A stretch of DNA of 56,968 nt from UBA1732 sp045114455 (GTDB lineage: Bacteria; Verrucomicrobiota; Lentisphaeria; Victivallales; UBA1829): assembly GCA_045114455.1 (NCBI GenBank), contig JBGUKN010000082.1, forward strand, positions 1 to 56,968, in the 5' to 3' direction. The first letter of the stretch is position 1. Every line of letters starts with the position of its first letter. Positions 48,198 to 56,523 of the stretch are shown here, one piece after another. Under the pieces are notes generated by a model, which was given only the letters and a program-made list of their open reading frames with translations, made no database searches and was not told where the DNA came from. Made by a program: the position numbers and the translations under genes.

Positions 48198-51110
48198 ATG
48201 GACCGGAGCATCGCAGAGGACGGGCGGACGGAACCGGAGCGGAACGGCGTTCCCGCGTCCGATGCAGATTCCGTTTCCGTGCCCGGCGCGGCGTCCGTCA
48301 CGCAGTCTTCCGCACGGCGTCGTCTCTCCCTGATCCTGTTTTTTACGGCATTGCTTTTCTGCGCGTGGTTCTTCCACGTCGGACACGTAAACCAGATCGC
48401 GCGCTACGACGCGGTCTCCGCGTTCTTCGAGAACACCGGCGACGATGCGCACACGTTTCGCATCGACCGCTATCTGTACTCCGAGGGGAAGCAGATGAAC
48501 ACCTCCGACTGGTCGGAGTACGGCGGGCATTACTACTCGAACAAATCGCCCGGCACGACCTGGTTCGGCGTGGCGCTGCTCGCACCTGTCTATCCGCTCG
48601 AACGCCATATCTGCCCGGACGGCGACGGCATATCCCCGCGCGCGGAAATATTCAACGCATGGTACTTGAACTTTATTCTGGGCGTGCTGCCGACGGCGTT
48701 TTCCGTGCTGGCGTTGGCGGGGATCCTGCTGAAACTCGGCGCGGGCGAGGCGCGGGCGTATTCCGGCGCGCTTCTGATCGTGCTCGGCACCGCCGTTTTC
48801 CCGTTCGCGACCACGCTGATGGCGCACTCCACCGTGGCGGCGTGCCTGGTGTTCAGCCTGTGGTCGTATCTGCGCGGCGGACGTTTTTTCCTCGCCGCGA
48901 GCGGGGCATGGTTCGGCGCGGCGGTTTTATTTGATTATTCGGCGGGGCTGCTTCTGCCGCTGGCGCTGTTCTTCATCGCCTGCCGCGAGAAAAGCCGCAT
49001 CTGGCAGTTCATTGCGGGCGGGATCCCGTTTGCCGTGCTGTATTGCGTCTACAACGCGATGTGTTTCGGCGGGCCGTTCTCGTTCGCCGCGCAGTACATC
49101 AACCCTGTCTACCGCACGGAAGGCGACGCCGCGGGCGGCCTGCTGGCCCTGCCGAACGCGTGGCTGGTCCTGGAGCTGCTGTTCGGCGCGCGGCGCGGCG
49201 TGCTGATCGCGTCGCCATTCCTGTTCTTTGCCGTGCCGGGATTCCTGTGCCTCTGGAAACAGGGCGGCCTGCGGCGCGGACTGGCGCTGCTGACCGTGCT
49301 GTCGTTCGTTGCGCTTCTTCTGATGAACGCCTCGTTCAACGGCTGGCATTCCGGGGCGAGCTTCACGGCCCGCTATATGGTCCCGGTGATCCCGTTCGTC
49401 GGGCTTCTGGCGGTCATGGCGCCGCTCAAGCCGAACTGGCGGCGCGGGCTTTTCGGTTTGCTCGCCGCTGTCTCCCTGCTGAACATGTTTGCTGTGGCGG
49501 CGTACACCGTGACCCCGCCCGAGAATGACCCGTCGCCCGTTTATATTACCTCGTACCGGCATCTCTTCGACAGCGCGCCGCCGCCGGTCCTGATGGCGCA
49601 GCTGGGGCTTCAGGCGCTGCGCCCGGACGCCGCCGCCCTGCGCGCCGCCGCCCGGTTCACGCTCGGAAGCCTGATCGGGTTGCCCTACGTCGTGTCGCGC
49701 GCCGTGATATTCCTGGCCGGACTGTCTGTCTGGGCGTGGCTTTTGAGCATTCCGTTCCACGGCGCTTTCCCTGTGCCGGAGTGGAGATCCAGCTTTCTCA
49801 AACGTCAAACCGGTCTGTGGGGCGTTCTGGCGTGCTGTGCGGCGGCCGCTGCGCTGCTCCTTCCGGGCGATGTCCCGTTCACGTACGGGGCGGAGCTTCA
49901 GGCTCACAAGGCCGCGCTTGACTCGGTCGAGGCGCACGCGTTCGCGAATCCGTTCGGCAAATGGGGCCTCTCCGCTCTCCTGTTCCAGTTCCTGTATCTT
50001 TTCACGAAAGACATCCTCTTTCTGGCGTTCCTGAAGACCGCACTGTCGCTGACCGCGTGTTTCCTGCTGCTGGCCGACGTCGCGAAACGCGCCAGGCTGT
50101 CCGCGCCGCTCCTGTTCCTCTTTGCAGCCGCGTCTCCGTATTTTCTCCTCGCACACAAATCCCTGCGCGGGGATTCCCTGCTGCTTCCCGCGGGCGCGTT
50201 CGTGCTGTTCGCACTGGTCCGCCTCGCCGAAAAAGACGGCGGTTCCCGCCTGAAACGCATCGCGCTTCTGTTCGTTTCGCTTCTGATCTGGGGGCTGCTC
50301 TGGCTGAGGACGCCCGCGGGACGCATTCCCGTGCGCGGTCCGTTCGCCGTGCTTCAGACAACGTTCGGCGGATTTGCCGACGTGTTCCATCCCGAGCTGG
50401 GAAGCATCGACCGCGAGGCCGCTTCGTTCCTTCTCGTCATGGCCGTGGTCTCGGTCGTGCTCATGGGGGCGTTTCTCCTGATCGGGACCGTGCTTGCGTT
50501 TGTCCGGCGCGACCGTGCGGGGATTGTCTCCTGCGCGCTGGTCCTGCTCGCTTCGCTATCGTTCCTCGTGATGAAGCAGCCGTTCCACCCGTTCCATTAT
50601 CTCTACGCCGCGCCGTTCGCCGCGTATCTGGAGACGACGGGCGCGTCGTGGTTCCTGACGGGCCGTCCCGCGCGCGCCGCGAGGATCGCGCTCGGCGTGT
50701 ACTTCGCGCTGTGCCTCTGCGGATGGCTGGTGTTCCTCGGCGCGGTCCACCGCGACGCCGGAAACCGGGCGGATACGTTCGGCGTAACGCTGACCGAACA
50801 GCAGGCGGGCGCGGTCAAGATCAATTCCGAGCTCCGCCATTACGCGCCCGGCCCGATCGCGATCTCCGCACGGAACGCCGACGAACGCCGCAAGTTCTTC
50901 CCCGTCGGCTGGCTGGCCGCGCTCGACCGCATCCGCGATCCGTACATCCAGATACCGCACGCCGATCCCGCGCCCGGATTCTTCATCGGCTACCGCGACG
51001 GCACGCGCGCGCCGACCGGATACCTGCGGATCATGTCCCGGTTCAAGGACGACGGAACGATGCTCGGTAAGCTGCCGACTGTGCCGGCCGACGCGACGCC
51101 TGCCGACTGA
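48198..51110 (+). CDS. Large polytopic membrane protein, GT-C-like
   Basis: The 970-residue protein has about 20 hydrophobic segments. The N-terminal cytoplasmic tail (1-42) is polar; the first helix is LSLILFFTALLFCAWFF. The loop after it contains DAHTFRIDRYLYSEGKQM and GGHYYSNKSPGTTWFGVALL, a pattern seen in GT39/GT83-like mannosyl- or aminoarabinose-transferase relatives, where an acidic residue in the first outer loop is catalytic. A break with basic residues near 530-545 divides the protein into two hydrophobic halves, so it may be a fusion of two membrane units. The C-terminus (about 890-970) is soluble. It probably handles lipid-linked sugars at the membrane, but this is inference. ATG 48198 has no strong ribosome binding site; it follows prmA by ten bases and may be coupled. 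Confidence 0.72.
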   Translation: MDRSIAEDGRTEPERNGVPASDADSVSVPGAASVTQSSARRRLSLILFFTALLFCAWFFHVGHVNQIARYDAVSAFFENTGDDAHTFRIDRYLYSEGKQMNTSDWSEYGGHYYSNKSPGTTWFGVALLAPVYPLERHICPDGDGISPRAEIFNAWYLNFILGVLPTAFSVLALAGILLKLGAGEARAYSGALLIVLGTAVFPFATTLMAHSTVAACLVFSLWSYLRGGRFFLAASGAWFGAAVLFDYSAGLLLPLALFFIACREKSRIWQFIAGGIPFAVLYCVYNAMCFGGPFSFAAQYINPVYRTEGDAAGGLLALPNAWLVLELLFGARRGVLIASPFLFFAVPGFLCLWKQGGLRRGLALLTVLSFVALLLMNASFNGWHSGASFTARYMVPVIPFVGLLAVMAPLKPNWRRGLFGLLAAVSLLNMFAVAAYTVTPPENDPSPVYITSYRHLFDSAPPPVLMAQLGLQALRPDAAALRAAARFTLGSLIGLPYVVSRAVIFLAGLSVWAWLLSIPFHGAFPVPEWRSSFLKRQTGLWGVLACCAAAAALLLPGDVPFTYGAELQAHKAALDSVEAHAFANPFGKWGLSALLFQFLYLFTKDILFLAFLKTALSLTACFLLLADVAKRARLSAPLLFLFAAASPYFLLAHKSLRGDSLLLPAGAFVLFALVRLAEKDGGSRLKRIALLFVSLLIWGLLWLRTPAGRIPVRGPFAVLQTTFGGFADVFHPELGSIDREAASFLLVMAVVSVVLMGAFLLIGTVLAFVRRDRAGIVSCALVLLASLSFLVMKQPFHPFHYLYAAPFAAYLETTGASWFLTGRPARAARIALGVYFALCLCGWLVFLGAVHRDAGNRADTFGVTLTEQQAGAVKINSELRHYAPGPIAISARNADERRKFFPVGWLAALDRIRDPYIQIPHADPAPGFFIGYRDGTRAPTGYLRIMSRFKDDGTMLGKLPTVPADATPAD

Positions 51111-51158
51111 CGTGTGCCGCCGGAACGGAAAAAAGTGCGGTCTTTTTTCCGAAAACGC

Positions 51159-51186
51159 TTGAAAATGAAACGCCGGGATGTAAATT
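51159..51186 (+). promoter_or_regulatory. Promoter of the tatA-tatC-FeS operon
   Basis: TTGAAA at 51159-51164, a 16-base spacer and TAAATT at 51181-51186 preceded by ATG. The leader to tatA is about 90 bases. Confidence 0.6.
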
Positions 51187-51285
51187 AAGAGACATGCGGG
51201 TGCGCGCGGCTCCGGTTCGACCGCGGATTTCCGCATCCGTGTTCATCCGTTCAACTCTTACTTTCTGTTTTTTGGAGGCACTCTT

Positions 51286-51537
51286 ATGCATTTGGGACCC
51301 ATGGAAATCGCGCTGATCATCATCGTACTGGTTCTGCTTTTCGGCGCGAAGAAGATTCCGGAACTCGCCCGTTCCCTCGGACGCGCCTCCCAGGAATACA
51401 AGAAGGCCAAGGAGGATTTCCTCGCCGAGGTCAACAAGCCCGCCGAGGACATGAAGGACGCCGTCGAATCCGACAAGTCCGCCCCGGCGGTGAACGCCGC
51501 AAAGGATGACAAAGACTCCGGTTCCGCGCAGTCCTGA
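51286..51537 (+). CDS. tatA: Twin-arginine translocase subunit TatA
   Basis: The 83-residue protein has one N-terminal helix (PMEIALIIIVLVLLF), the FGAKKIPELARSLG hinge and amphipathic helix, and a polar tail, as in TatA/TatE. It would polymerise to form the Tat pore. GGAGG seven bases before the ATG. No tatB follows; tatC comes next after 40 bases, so this is a minimal TatAC arrangement in which TatA may serve both roles. Confidence 0.94.
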   Translation: MHLGPMEIALIIIVLVLLFGAKKIPELARSLGRASQEYKKAKEDFLAEVNKPAEDMKDAVESDKSAPAVNAAKDDKDSGSAQS

Positions 51538-51577
51538 CGCTTTCCGGCGCGTCCCCGTACGGAAGGAAGCCGGAATC

Positions 51578-52324
51578 ATGGCCGAACCCGAAGTCCAGAG
51601 CGGTGTCCTGGAGCATATCGACGCCCTGCGCGCGACGCTCCTGAAGATCCTCGCGACGTATGCCGTGCTCTGCATTCCCGGCTGGTTCCTCGCCTCGCCG
51701 ATCCTGGATTATCTCCTGAGTCACGCGGTTCCCGGCGGCTTCAAGATCCACTATTTCACGCTGCTGGAACCGTTCTTCGTGATGATCAAGCTCATGCTGA
51801 CGCTTGCGGCGGCGATGTCCCTGCCGTTCACGCTGTTCTATATCTGGCAGTTCGTGGCGCCGGCCCTGCACGACGGCGAAAAGAAGTTCATCCGTCCGCT
51901 CGTTCTGGCGTCGTATCTGCTCTCCTGCGCGGGCGCGGCGGCGGCATATTTCCTGCTGATGCCGTGCGTGATCGCGTTCTCGCAGTCGTTTTCCGGCCCG
52001 AACATGGACGCCGTGATCGGGGTGGACAGCTTCATTTCGATGCTGCTGATCCTGGTCGTCGCGGGCGCGCTGGTCTTCCAGTTTCCGGTCATTCTCTTCA
52101 CGCTCCTTACGCTCGGCGTCATCGACATCGAGTCCATGCGGAAGAAGCGTCCCGCCGTCATCATCGGCATCCTGATCCTCGCCGGATTCCTGACTCCGCC
52201 CGATGTGGTGAGCCAGATCGCGCTCGCGCTTCCCTGCTGGCTCTTCTATGAACTCAGCATCCTGATCTTTTCACATTACAAACGCAAAGAAGACCCCGAG
52301 GCAAACAACGAGGTACGCCCATGA
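51578..52324 (+). CDS. tatC: Sec-independent protein translocase TatC
   Basis: The 248-residue protein has six helices, the early HIDALRATLLKIL that matches the conserved N-terminal HLxELRxR pattern, the strong PFTLFYIWQFVAPALHDGEKKF loop, and a late GFLTPPDVVSQIALALP, close to the TatC signature. It recognises the twin-arginine signal. GGAAGGA at 51561-51567 precedes ATG 51578; the longer open frame overlaps the end of tatA and is not needed. The TGA overlaps the start of the iron-sulphur gene by four bases. Confidence 0.94.
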   Translation: MAEPEVQSGVLEHIDALRATLLKILATYAVLCIPGWFLASPILDYLLSHAVPGGFKIHYFTLLEPFFVMIKLMLTLAAAMSLPFTLFYIWQFVAPALHDGEKKFIRPLVLASYLLSCAGAAAAYFLLMPCVIAFSQSFSGPNMDAVIGVDSFISMLLILVVAGALVFQFPVILFTLLTLGVIDIESMRKKRPAVIIGILILAGFLTPPDVVSQIALALPCWLFYELSILIFSHYKRKEDPEANNEVRP

Positions 52325-54012
52325 AGCAGAAACATCTGAAATACATCCGCATCGCCGTCGCGGCCGTCATGTTCGTTCTGTTCGTCGGCGTGGGGATCGG
52401 CATCCGGCAGCTGAATGCTATCCTGGTGACGCAGTTCGGGCCGGGGCTGATGAGCCTGACGTCCGTCTTTTTCGTCGATACCCTCGCCGCCGTCGTGCTG
52501 ATCGCAGTCGTCACGCTGCTTTTCGGGCGCATTTACTGCTCGATCCTGTGCCCGCTCGGAATCCTTCAGGACGGCATCGCGTTCCTGGCGCAGTGGATCA
52601 AGGGGAAAGCGCACCGCCGCTACCGGTTCCTCGACACGCGCCCGGTGAAATACGGCGTGTTCCTGTTCGTGCTGATCCTTGGCGCGGCGGGCGTGATGCT
52701 CCCGCTGATCGCCCTGCTGCCGTCGTCCAATTTCTTCACCATCGTTTCGAACGTGTTCCTGCGGATTTTCAGCACGGCCGACCCGGAAACCGGGACTCCC
52801 GCCGGGCAGTTCTCCGTGGATCCGCCCGCCGCCGCGTTCGGCTTCTCGCTCGGCGTGTTCCTCATCGTGGCGGCGCTCGCGGCGTGGCGCGGCAGGATCT
52901 ACTGCAATACGCTGTGCCCGGTCGGCGCGGCGCTGTCCCTGATCGGGCAGAAGCCGCTGTACCGGATCGCGCTGTCGCAGGACATGTGCGTGTGCTGCGG
53001 CATGTGCGAGGCGGCGTGCAAGGGCGGCGCGATCGATTCGAAAAGGAAGAGCGTGCTCGCCGAAAACTGCGTGATGTGCTTCAACTGCATCCCTGCGTGC
53101 AAACGCGGCGGCGTGAGGCTGGAGAAACGCCCGAAGATGGCCGCATTCAGCCTCTCCCGGCGGCATTTCATCGGCGCGGCGGGCGGAGTCGTGGCCGGAG
53201 CCGGAGCCGCCGTGATCGCTCATAAGCTCGAAAATGTTCTGCCGCGTCCGCCGGAGAAAGAACCCGCCATGCCCCCGGGCGCAAGGAACGCCAAACGTTT
53301 CCACGAAAAGTGCGTCGGCTGCGGAATCTGCATCCGCGAATGCGAGGGGAAAGTGCTGGTCCCCGCCGTCGGGCAGTACGGCCTGGAGGGATTCATGCAG
53401 CCCGTGGTGGACTATTCGCGCGGGTCGTGTGTCTATACCTGCAATCACTGCTCGAACGTGTGTCCGCCGAATGCGCTTCTGCCGCTTTCGCTTGCGGAGA
53501 AACAGCGCACGCGTATCGGCATTGCGTCTGTGACCGATTCCTGCGTGGGCTGCGGCATCTGCGCCTCGAACTGCCCGGCGACGGCCGTAGAAATCGTGTC
53601 AGGAGCGGATGGGCGGAAAGCCGTCGTGAGCTCGGACCACTGCATCGGGTGCGGCGTCTGCCGGAATGTCTGTCCGTTGCCGGACGGCCCGGCGATTACG
53701 GTCTCGGGCGTTACTGAACAAATCCTCGTGAAGCCGCCCGAAGCCGGGGACGAAGCCAAGCAGGACGAGGTCAAGCAGAATGAAGCCCGGGAGGAACAAC
53801 CTCCGCAGGAGGACAAGCCGTCTGCGCCCGCGAAACGAATCGCCGTCGTGAACGCGGAAGAATGCTTCGGCTGCGGCCTCTGCGCCGAGGAATGTCCCGT
53901 CTCCGCGATCGCCATGGCCGACGGCCTGCCGAACGTGAACGCAGACGCCTGCGTCGGGTGCGGCCTCTGTGCAGAGAATTGCCCCGCGGGCGCCATTTCC
54001 GTGCAGGGCTGA
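52321..54012 (+). CDS. NapH-NapG-like iron-sulphur membrane protein with internal Tat signal
   Basis: The 563-residue protein joins two known architectures. Residues about 10-195 form four helices with two NapH-type CxxxCP loops (YCSILCP, YCNTLCP). Residues about 220-260 hold two [4Fe-4S] motifs (CVCCGMCEAAC, CVMCFNCIPAC) that would face the cytoplasm. A twin-arginine signal follows inside the chain: SRRHFIGAAGG, with R280 and R281, and a fifth helix. The remaining 260 residues carry about six cluster motifs, among them CVGCGICIREC, CVGCGICASNC, CIGCGVCRNVC, CFGCGLCAEEC and CVGCGLCAENC, as in NapG/MauM. A Glu/Lys-rich linker (about 475-505) precedes the last pair. It should carry electrons from quinol to the periplasm. 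The ATG overlaps tatC (ATGA). Confidence 0.88.
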   Translation: MKQKHLKYIRIAVAAVMFVLFVGVGIGIRQLNAILVTQFGPGLMSLTSVFFVDTLAAVVLIAVVTLLFGRIYCSILCPLGILQDGIAFLAQWIKGKAHRRYRFLDTRPVKYGVFLFVLILGAAGVMLPLIALLPSSNFFTIVSNVFLRIFSTADPETGTPAGQFSVDPPAAAFGFSLGVFLIVAALAAWRGRIYCNTLCPVGAALSLIGQKPLYRIALSQDMCVCCGMCEAACKGGAIDSKRKSVLAENCVMCFNCIPACKRGGVRLEKRPKMAAFSLSRRHFIGAAGGVVAGAGAAVIAHKLENVLPRPPEKEPAMPPGARNAKRFHEKCVGCGICIRECEGKVLVPAVGQYGLEGFMQPVVDYSRGSCVYTCNHCSNVCPPNALLPLSLAEKQRTRIGIASVTDSCVGCGICASNCPATAVEIVSGADGRKAVVSSDHCIGCGVCRNVCPLPDGPAITVSGVTEQILVKPPEAGDEAKQDEVKQNEAREEQPPQEDKPSAPAKRIAVVNAEECFGCGLCAEECPVSAIAMADGLPNVNADACVGCGLCAENCPAGAISVQG

Positions 54013-54058
54013 CCTTTCAGCGTTTCCTTTTTTTCTTGCGCTTGAGCGGAGCCAAGCG

Positions 54059-54562
54059 CTACATCAGTGGAGGACTTGTCCTCCCCAGCACGTCGCGCCA
54101 CGCCGCGAGCTTCTGTTCGTAGGTGTAACGTGCCGCGGCGGGACTGGTCGAGGGCAGGCGCACAGCCGGAACAGGGAGGCGCGGGAAGAACTTCCGCAGG
54201 CAGTTGAACGACGCGGATCCGTTGCAGCAGATCAGTTCGATCTTCGGGCAGCGCGCCAGCAGTCCGGGGATGTCGTTCGGTTCCGGCGAACGGATCGCCG
54301 TGTCGAGGCTTCCCTCGCGTTCGCACTCGCACAGCACGTCCCACAGCGCCACGCCCGCCTCGCGCAATTTTTTCAGTCGTTCCTCGTAGGGCGCGTCGTG
54401 CGGAAAATGAAACAGCGTCCCCGTGATGCGCCAGAAGACGTTGTGCGGGAACGCATAATATTGCTGCCGGCGGAGCGATTCGCCGCCGGGCATGGAGCCG
54501 AGGATCAGGACGCGTGCGTCGGGCGATTCGCTCGGCGGGAAGGAACGGCAGAGGTCGGCCAC
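54059..54562 (-). CDS. DNA-deoxyinosine/uracil-DNA glycosylase-like protein
   Basis: The protein of about 167 residues matches the hypoxanthine-DNA glycosylase branch of the uracil-DNA glycosylase superfamily. It has LILGSMPGGESLRRQQYYAFPHNVFWRI, the base-binding block with the GSMPG loop, GVALWDVLCECER, and LICCNGSASF then LPSTSPAAA near the DNA-intercalating loop. It would remove deaminated bases in repair. The frame has no ATG. GTG 54562 gives a protein that begins just before the conserved fold, but a run of eight C lies immediately upstream, where a ribosome binding site should be. Translation may be coupled to the BI-1 gene, whose stop lies 41 bases upstream. Confidence 0.82.
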   Translation of the reverse strand: MADLCRSFPPSESPDARVLILGSMPGGESLRRQQYYAFPHNVFWRITGTLFHFPHDAPYEERLKKLREAGVALWDVLCECEREGSLDTAIRSPEPNDIPGLLARCPKIELICCNGSASFNCLRKFFPRLPVPAVRLPSTSPAAARYTYEQKLAAWRDVLGRTSPPLM

Positions 54563-54603
54563 GGGGGGGGAGGGGGCTTCGGTTGTTTTGAATTCCGCCG
54601 CCG

Positions 54604-55365
54604 TCAGCGTCTGCGTCCGAAGATGCGGAGCAGATAGAGGAAGAGGTTGATGAAGTCGAGGTAGAGGCTCAGTGCGAAGAGGATCGCCACTTTGCGCATG
54701 CCATCCGTCTGCGCTTCCTCGCCCGCCTGTTCGCCGATCATGCGGACCTTCTGCGTGTCCCAGGCGGTGAGCCCGACGAAGATCGCGACGCCTGCGTAGC
54801 TCAGGATGTAGTCGAGCGTCTGGCTGTGCAGGAAGAAGTTCACGATCGAGGCGATGATGATGCCGATCAGGCCCATGAAGCAGTAGGAGCCGACCGTGTC
54901 GAGCCTCATCCCGGTCATGTAGCCGAACGTGCTTGTGGCGGCGAACATGAGCGCGCAGGACCCGAACGCCAGGAAGATGCTGGTCTGCGTGTAGGCCAGG
55001 AAGATCGGGCTGAGCGTGAAGCCGTTCAGGGCGGAGTACGCGATGAAGAGGATGCCGGCGGTCGGGGCCGATATCTTCCGGATCGCCGCCGAGAGGACGA
55101 TGACGAGCACGAGCTCGACGATGATCAGGGGCAGGGCGAGTCCCATGACCTGACGCATCGCCGCTTCGCTGCTGACGGCGTATTTCGCAACGGCCCATGC
55201 GATGATCGTGGTGATCATGAGGCCGCAGAACATCCAGTTGTAGACGCGGTTCACGAAAATGCGCGCGCCGGTCGCCTGATCCATCGGCAGGCCGTCGTCG
55301 CGTTCAATGGTGCGGTAGTCGCCGTAAGTCGTCTTGTGGTATTCGTTTCTTTCGCTCTGATTCAT
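54604..55365 (-). CDS. Bax inhibitor-1/YccA family membrane protein
   Basis: The 253-residue protein has a polar N-terminus of about 35 residues and then seven helices. Family strings are ILFIAYSALNGFTLSPIF, ATSTFGYMTGMRL, and LTAWDTQKVRMIG, and the chain ends ALSLYLDFINLFLYLLRIFG with the conserved Asp of the last helix. BI-1 proteins form pH-sensitive leak channels, best shown for Ca2+ in the Bacillus homologue BsYetJ. Bacterial roles are poorly known. AAAGGA ten bases before the ATG. Confidence 0.93.
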   Translation of the reverse strand: MNQSERNEYHKTTYGDYRTIERDDGLPMDQATGARIFVNRVYNWMFCGLMITTIIAWAVAKYAVSSEAAMRQVMGLALPLIIVELVLVIVLSAAIRKISAPTAGILFIAYSALNGFTLSPIFLAYTQTSIFLAFGSCALMFAATSTFGYMTGMRLDTVGSYCFMGLIGIIIASIVNFFLHSQTLDYILSYAGVAIFVGLTAWDTQKVRMIGEQAGEEAQTDGMRKVAILFALSLYLDFINLFLYLLRIFGRRR

Positions 55366-55470
55366 GGCTGCAAGTCCTTTCTGTTATAATCGAATCATTA
55401 GACAGAACATGTCTTTGTTTTGTTCCGTGCCGGAGCGTAAGCCCGGCACTGCTGCGTTTGAGGCTTTGCC

Positions 55471-56457
55471 TCACATGATCTTGAAGCGCGGGAGGTCCTG
55501 AATGTCGATCAGGCCGACCACCTTGCGGGCTTCGTCGACCACGATGATGTCGTCGATATGGCGGCGTTCGAGGATCCGCAGGGCTTCGATGGCGAGGGCG
55601 TCCTGCCGGACGCATTCCGGGTGCGGGGTCATGACCTCGCGGACTTTCCGCGTGAGGATGGACAGGTCGTTGTCGATGCGGCGGCGGAAATCGCCGTCGG
55701 TGAAGATGCCGAGCAGGGCGCCGTCCGCATCTGCCACGATCGCGCAGCCGCAGCGCGCCGCGGTCATGTGCAGGAGCGCGGATTTCACGTCGTCGTCCGG
55801 GGAGACGATCGCGACGTGTTCGCCGGTGCGCATCAGGTCGCCGATGCGGAGCGTGACGGCGCGTCCGATGGCGCCGCCGGGGTGCCGCATGCCGTAGTCT
55901 TCCTTGGTGAAATTGCGCGCTTCCAGCAGGACCATGGCGAGGGCGTCGCCGACGGCCAGCTGGGTGGTGGACGTGGTGGTCGGGGCCAGATTGAAGGGGC
56001 ATGCCTCGCGTTCCACGTGGGCGACGACCACGATGTCGGAAAGCTGGGCGAGCGAGGAATCCGGCATGCCGGTGATGCATGCCACGGGGACGCCGAGGCG
56101 TTTTGCGGGCACGATGATGCGCGTGAGTTCGTTCGTCTCGCCGCTGTAGCTCAGCGCCAGCATCAGGTCGCCGTCCTGCAGCACGCCCAGGTCGCCGTGC
56201 ATGGCCTCCACCGGGTGCATGAAGATGGACGGGGAGCCGGTGCTGGAGAGCGTGGCGGCGATCTTCTGGCCCACATGTCCGCTCTTGCCGACTCCGGTCA
56301 CCACGATCTTGCCGTTGCGGTCCAGCGTGTTCATGCAGGCGGAAACGAGCTTGACGAACCCGTCGCCGAGCTGGTCGCGCACTGCGGCGAGTCCTTCGAT
56401 TTCGATGTCGAACACCTGCCGAGCCTTTGAGATCACGGCTTCCGCGTTCATTTCCAT
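55471..56457 (-). CDS. kdsD: KpsF/GutQ-type arabinose-5-phosphate isomerase
   Basis: The 328-residue protein has an SIS domain (about 45-170) with IVVTGVGKSGHVGQKIAATLSSTG and LALSYSGETNEL, followed by two CBS domains (about 205-325). This is the layout of KdsD, which interconverts ribulose-5-phosphate and arabinose-5-phosphate for Kdo and LPS. The motif FMHPVEAMHGDLG with its His residues is present. The frame stays open upstream to 56772, but AGGGGA before ATG 56457 and the promoter at 56495 argue for this start; ATG 56451 is also possible. The window contains no other kds gene. Confidence 0.92.
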   Translation of the reverse strand: MEMNAEAVISKARQVFDIEIEGLAAVRDQLGDGFVKLVSACMNTLDRNGKIVVTGVGKSGHVGQKIAATLSSTGSPSIFMHPVEAMHGDLGVLQDGDLMLALSYSGETNELTRIIVPAKRLGVPVACITGMPDSSLAQLSDIVVVAHVEREACPFNLAPTTTSTTQLAVGDALAMVLLEARNFTKEDYGMRHPGGAIGRAVTLRIGDLMRTGEHVAIVSPDDDVKSALLHMTAARCGCAIVADADGALLGIFTDGDFRRRIDNDLSILTRKVREVMTPHPECVRQDALAIEALRILERRHIDDIIVVDEARKVVGLIDIQDLPRFKIM

Positions 56458-56494
56458 AGGTCGTTTCCCCTGATTTGCGTTTGATTCATCTCCA

Positions 56495-56523
56495 AATATA
56501 CAGTCGGAACAGAAAAAACGCAA
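56495..56523 (-). promoter_or_regulatory. Promoter of the kdsD gene
   Basis: Minus-strand TTGCGT (complement of 56518-56523), a 17-base spacer and TATATT (complement of 56495-56500) preceded by CTG. Confidence 0.6.

Noticed and set aside
54038..54059. GCGCTTG/CAAGCGC hairpin between the iron-sulphur gene and the glycosylase as a terminator
   Set aside because: It has no T-tract downstream in either direction and overlaps the glycosylase stop codon.
55427..55475. Two hairpins after kdsD (55427-55449 and around TGAGGC at 55460) as terminators
   Set aside because: The minus-strand sequence after the stems is rich in A, not T, so they do not fit the standard pattern; an unproven processing signal remains possible.
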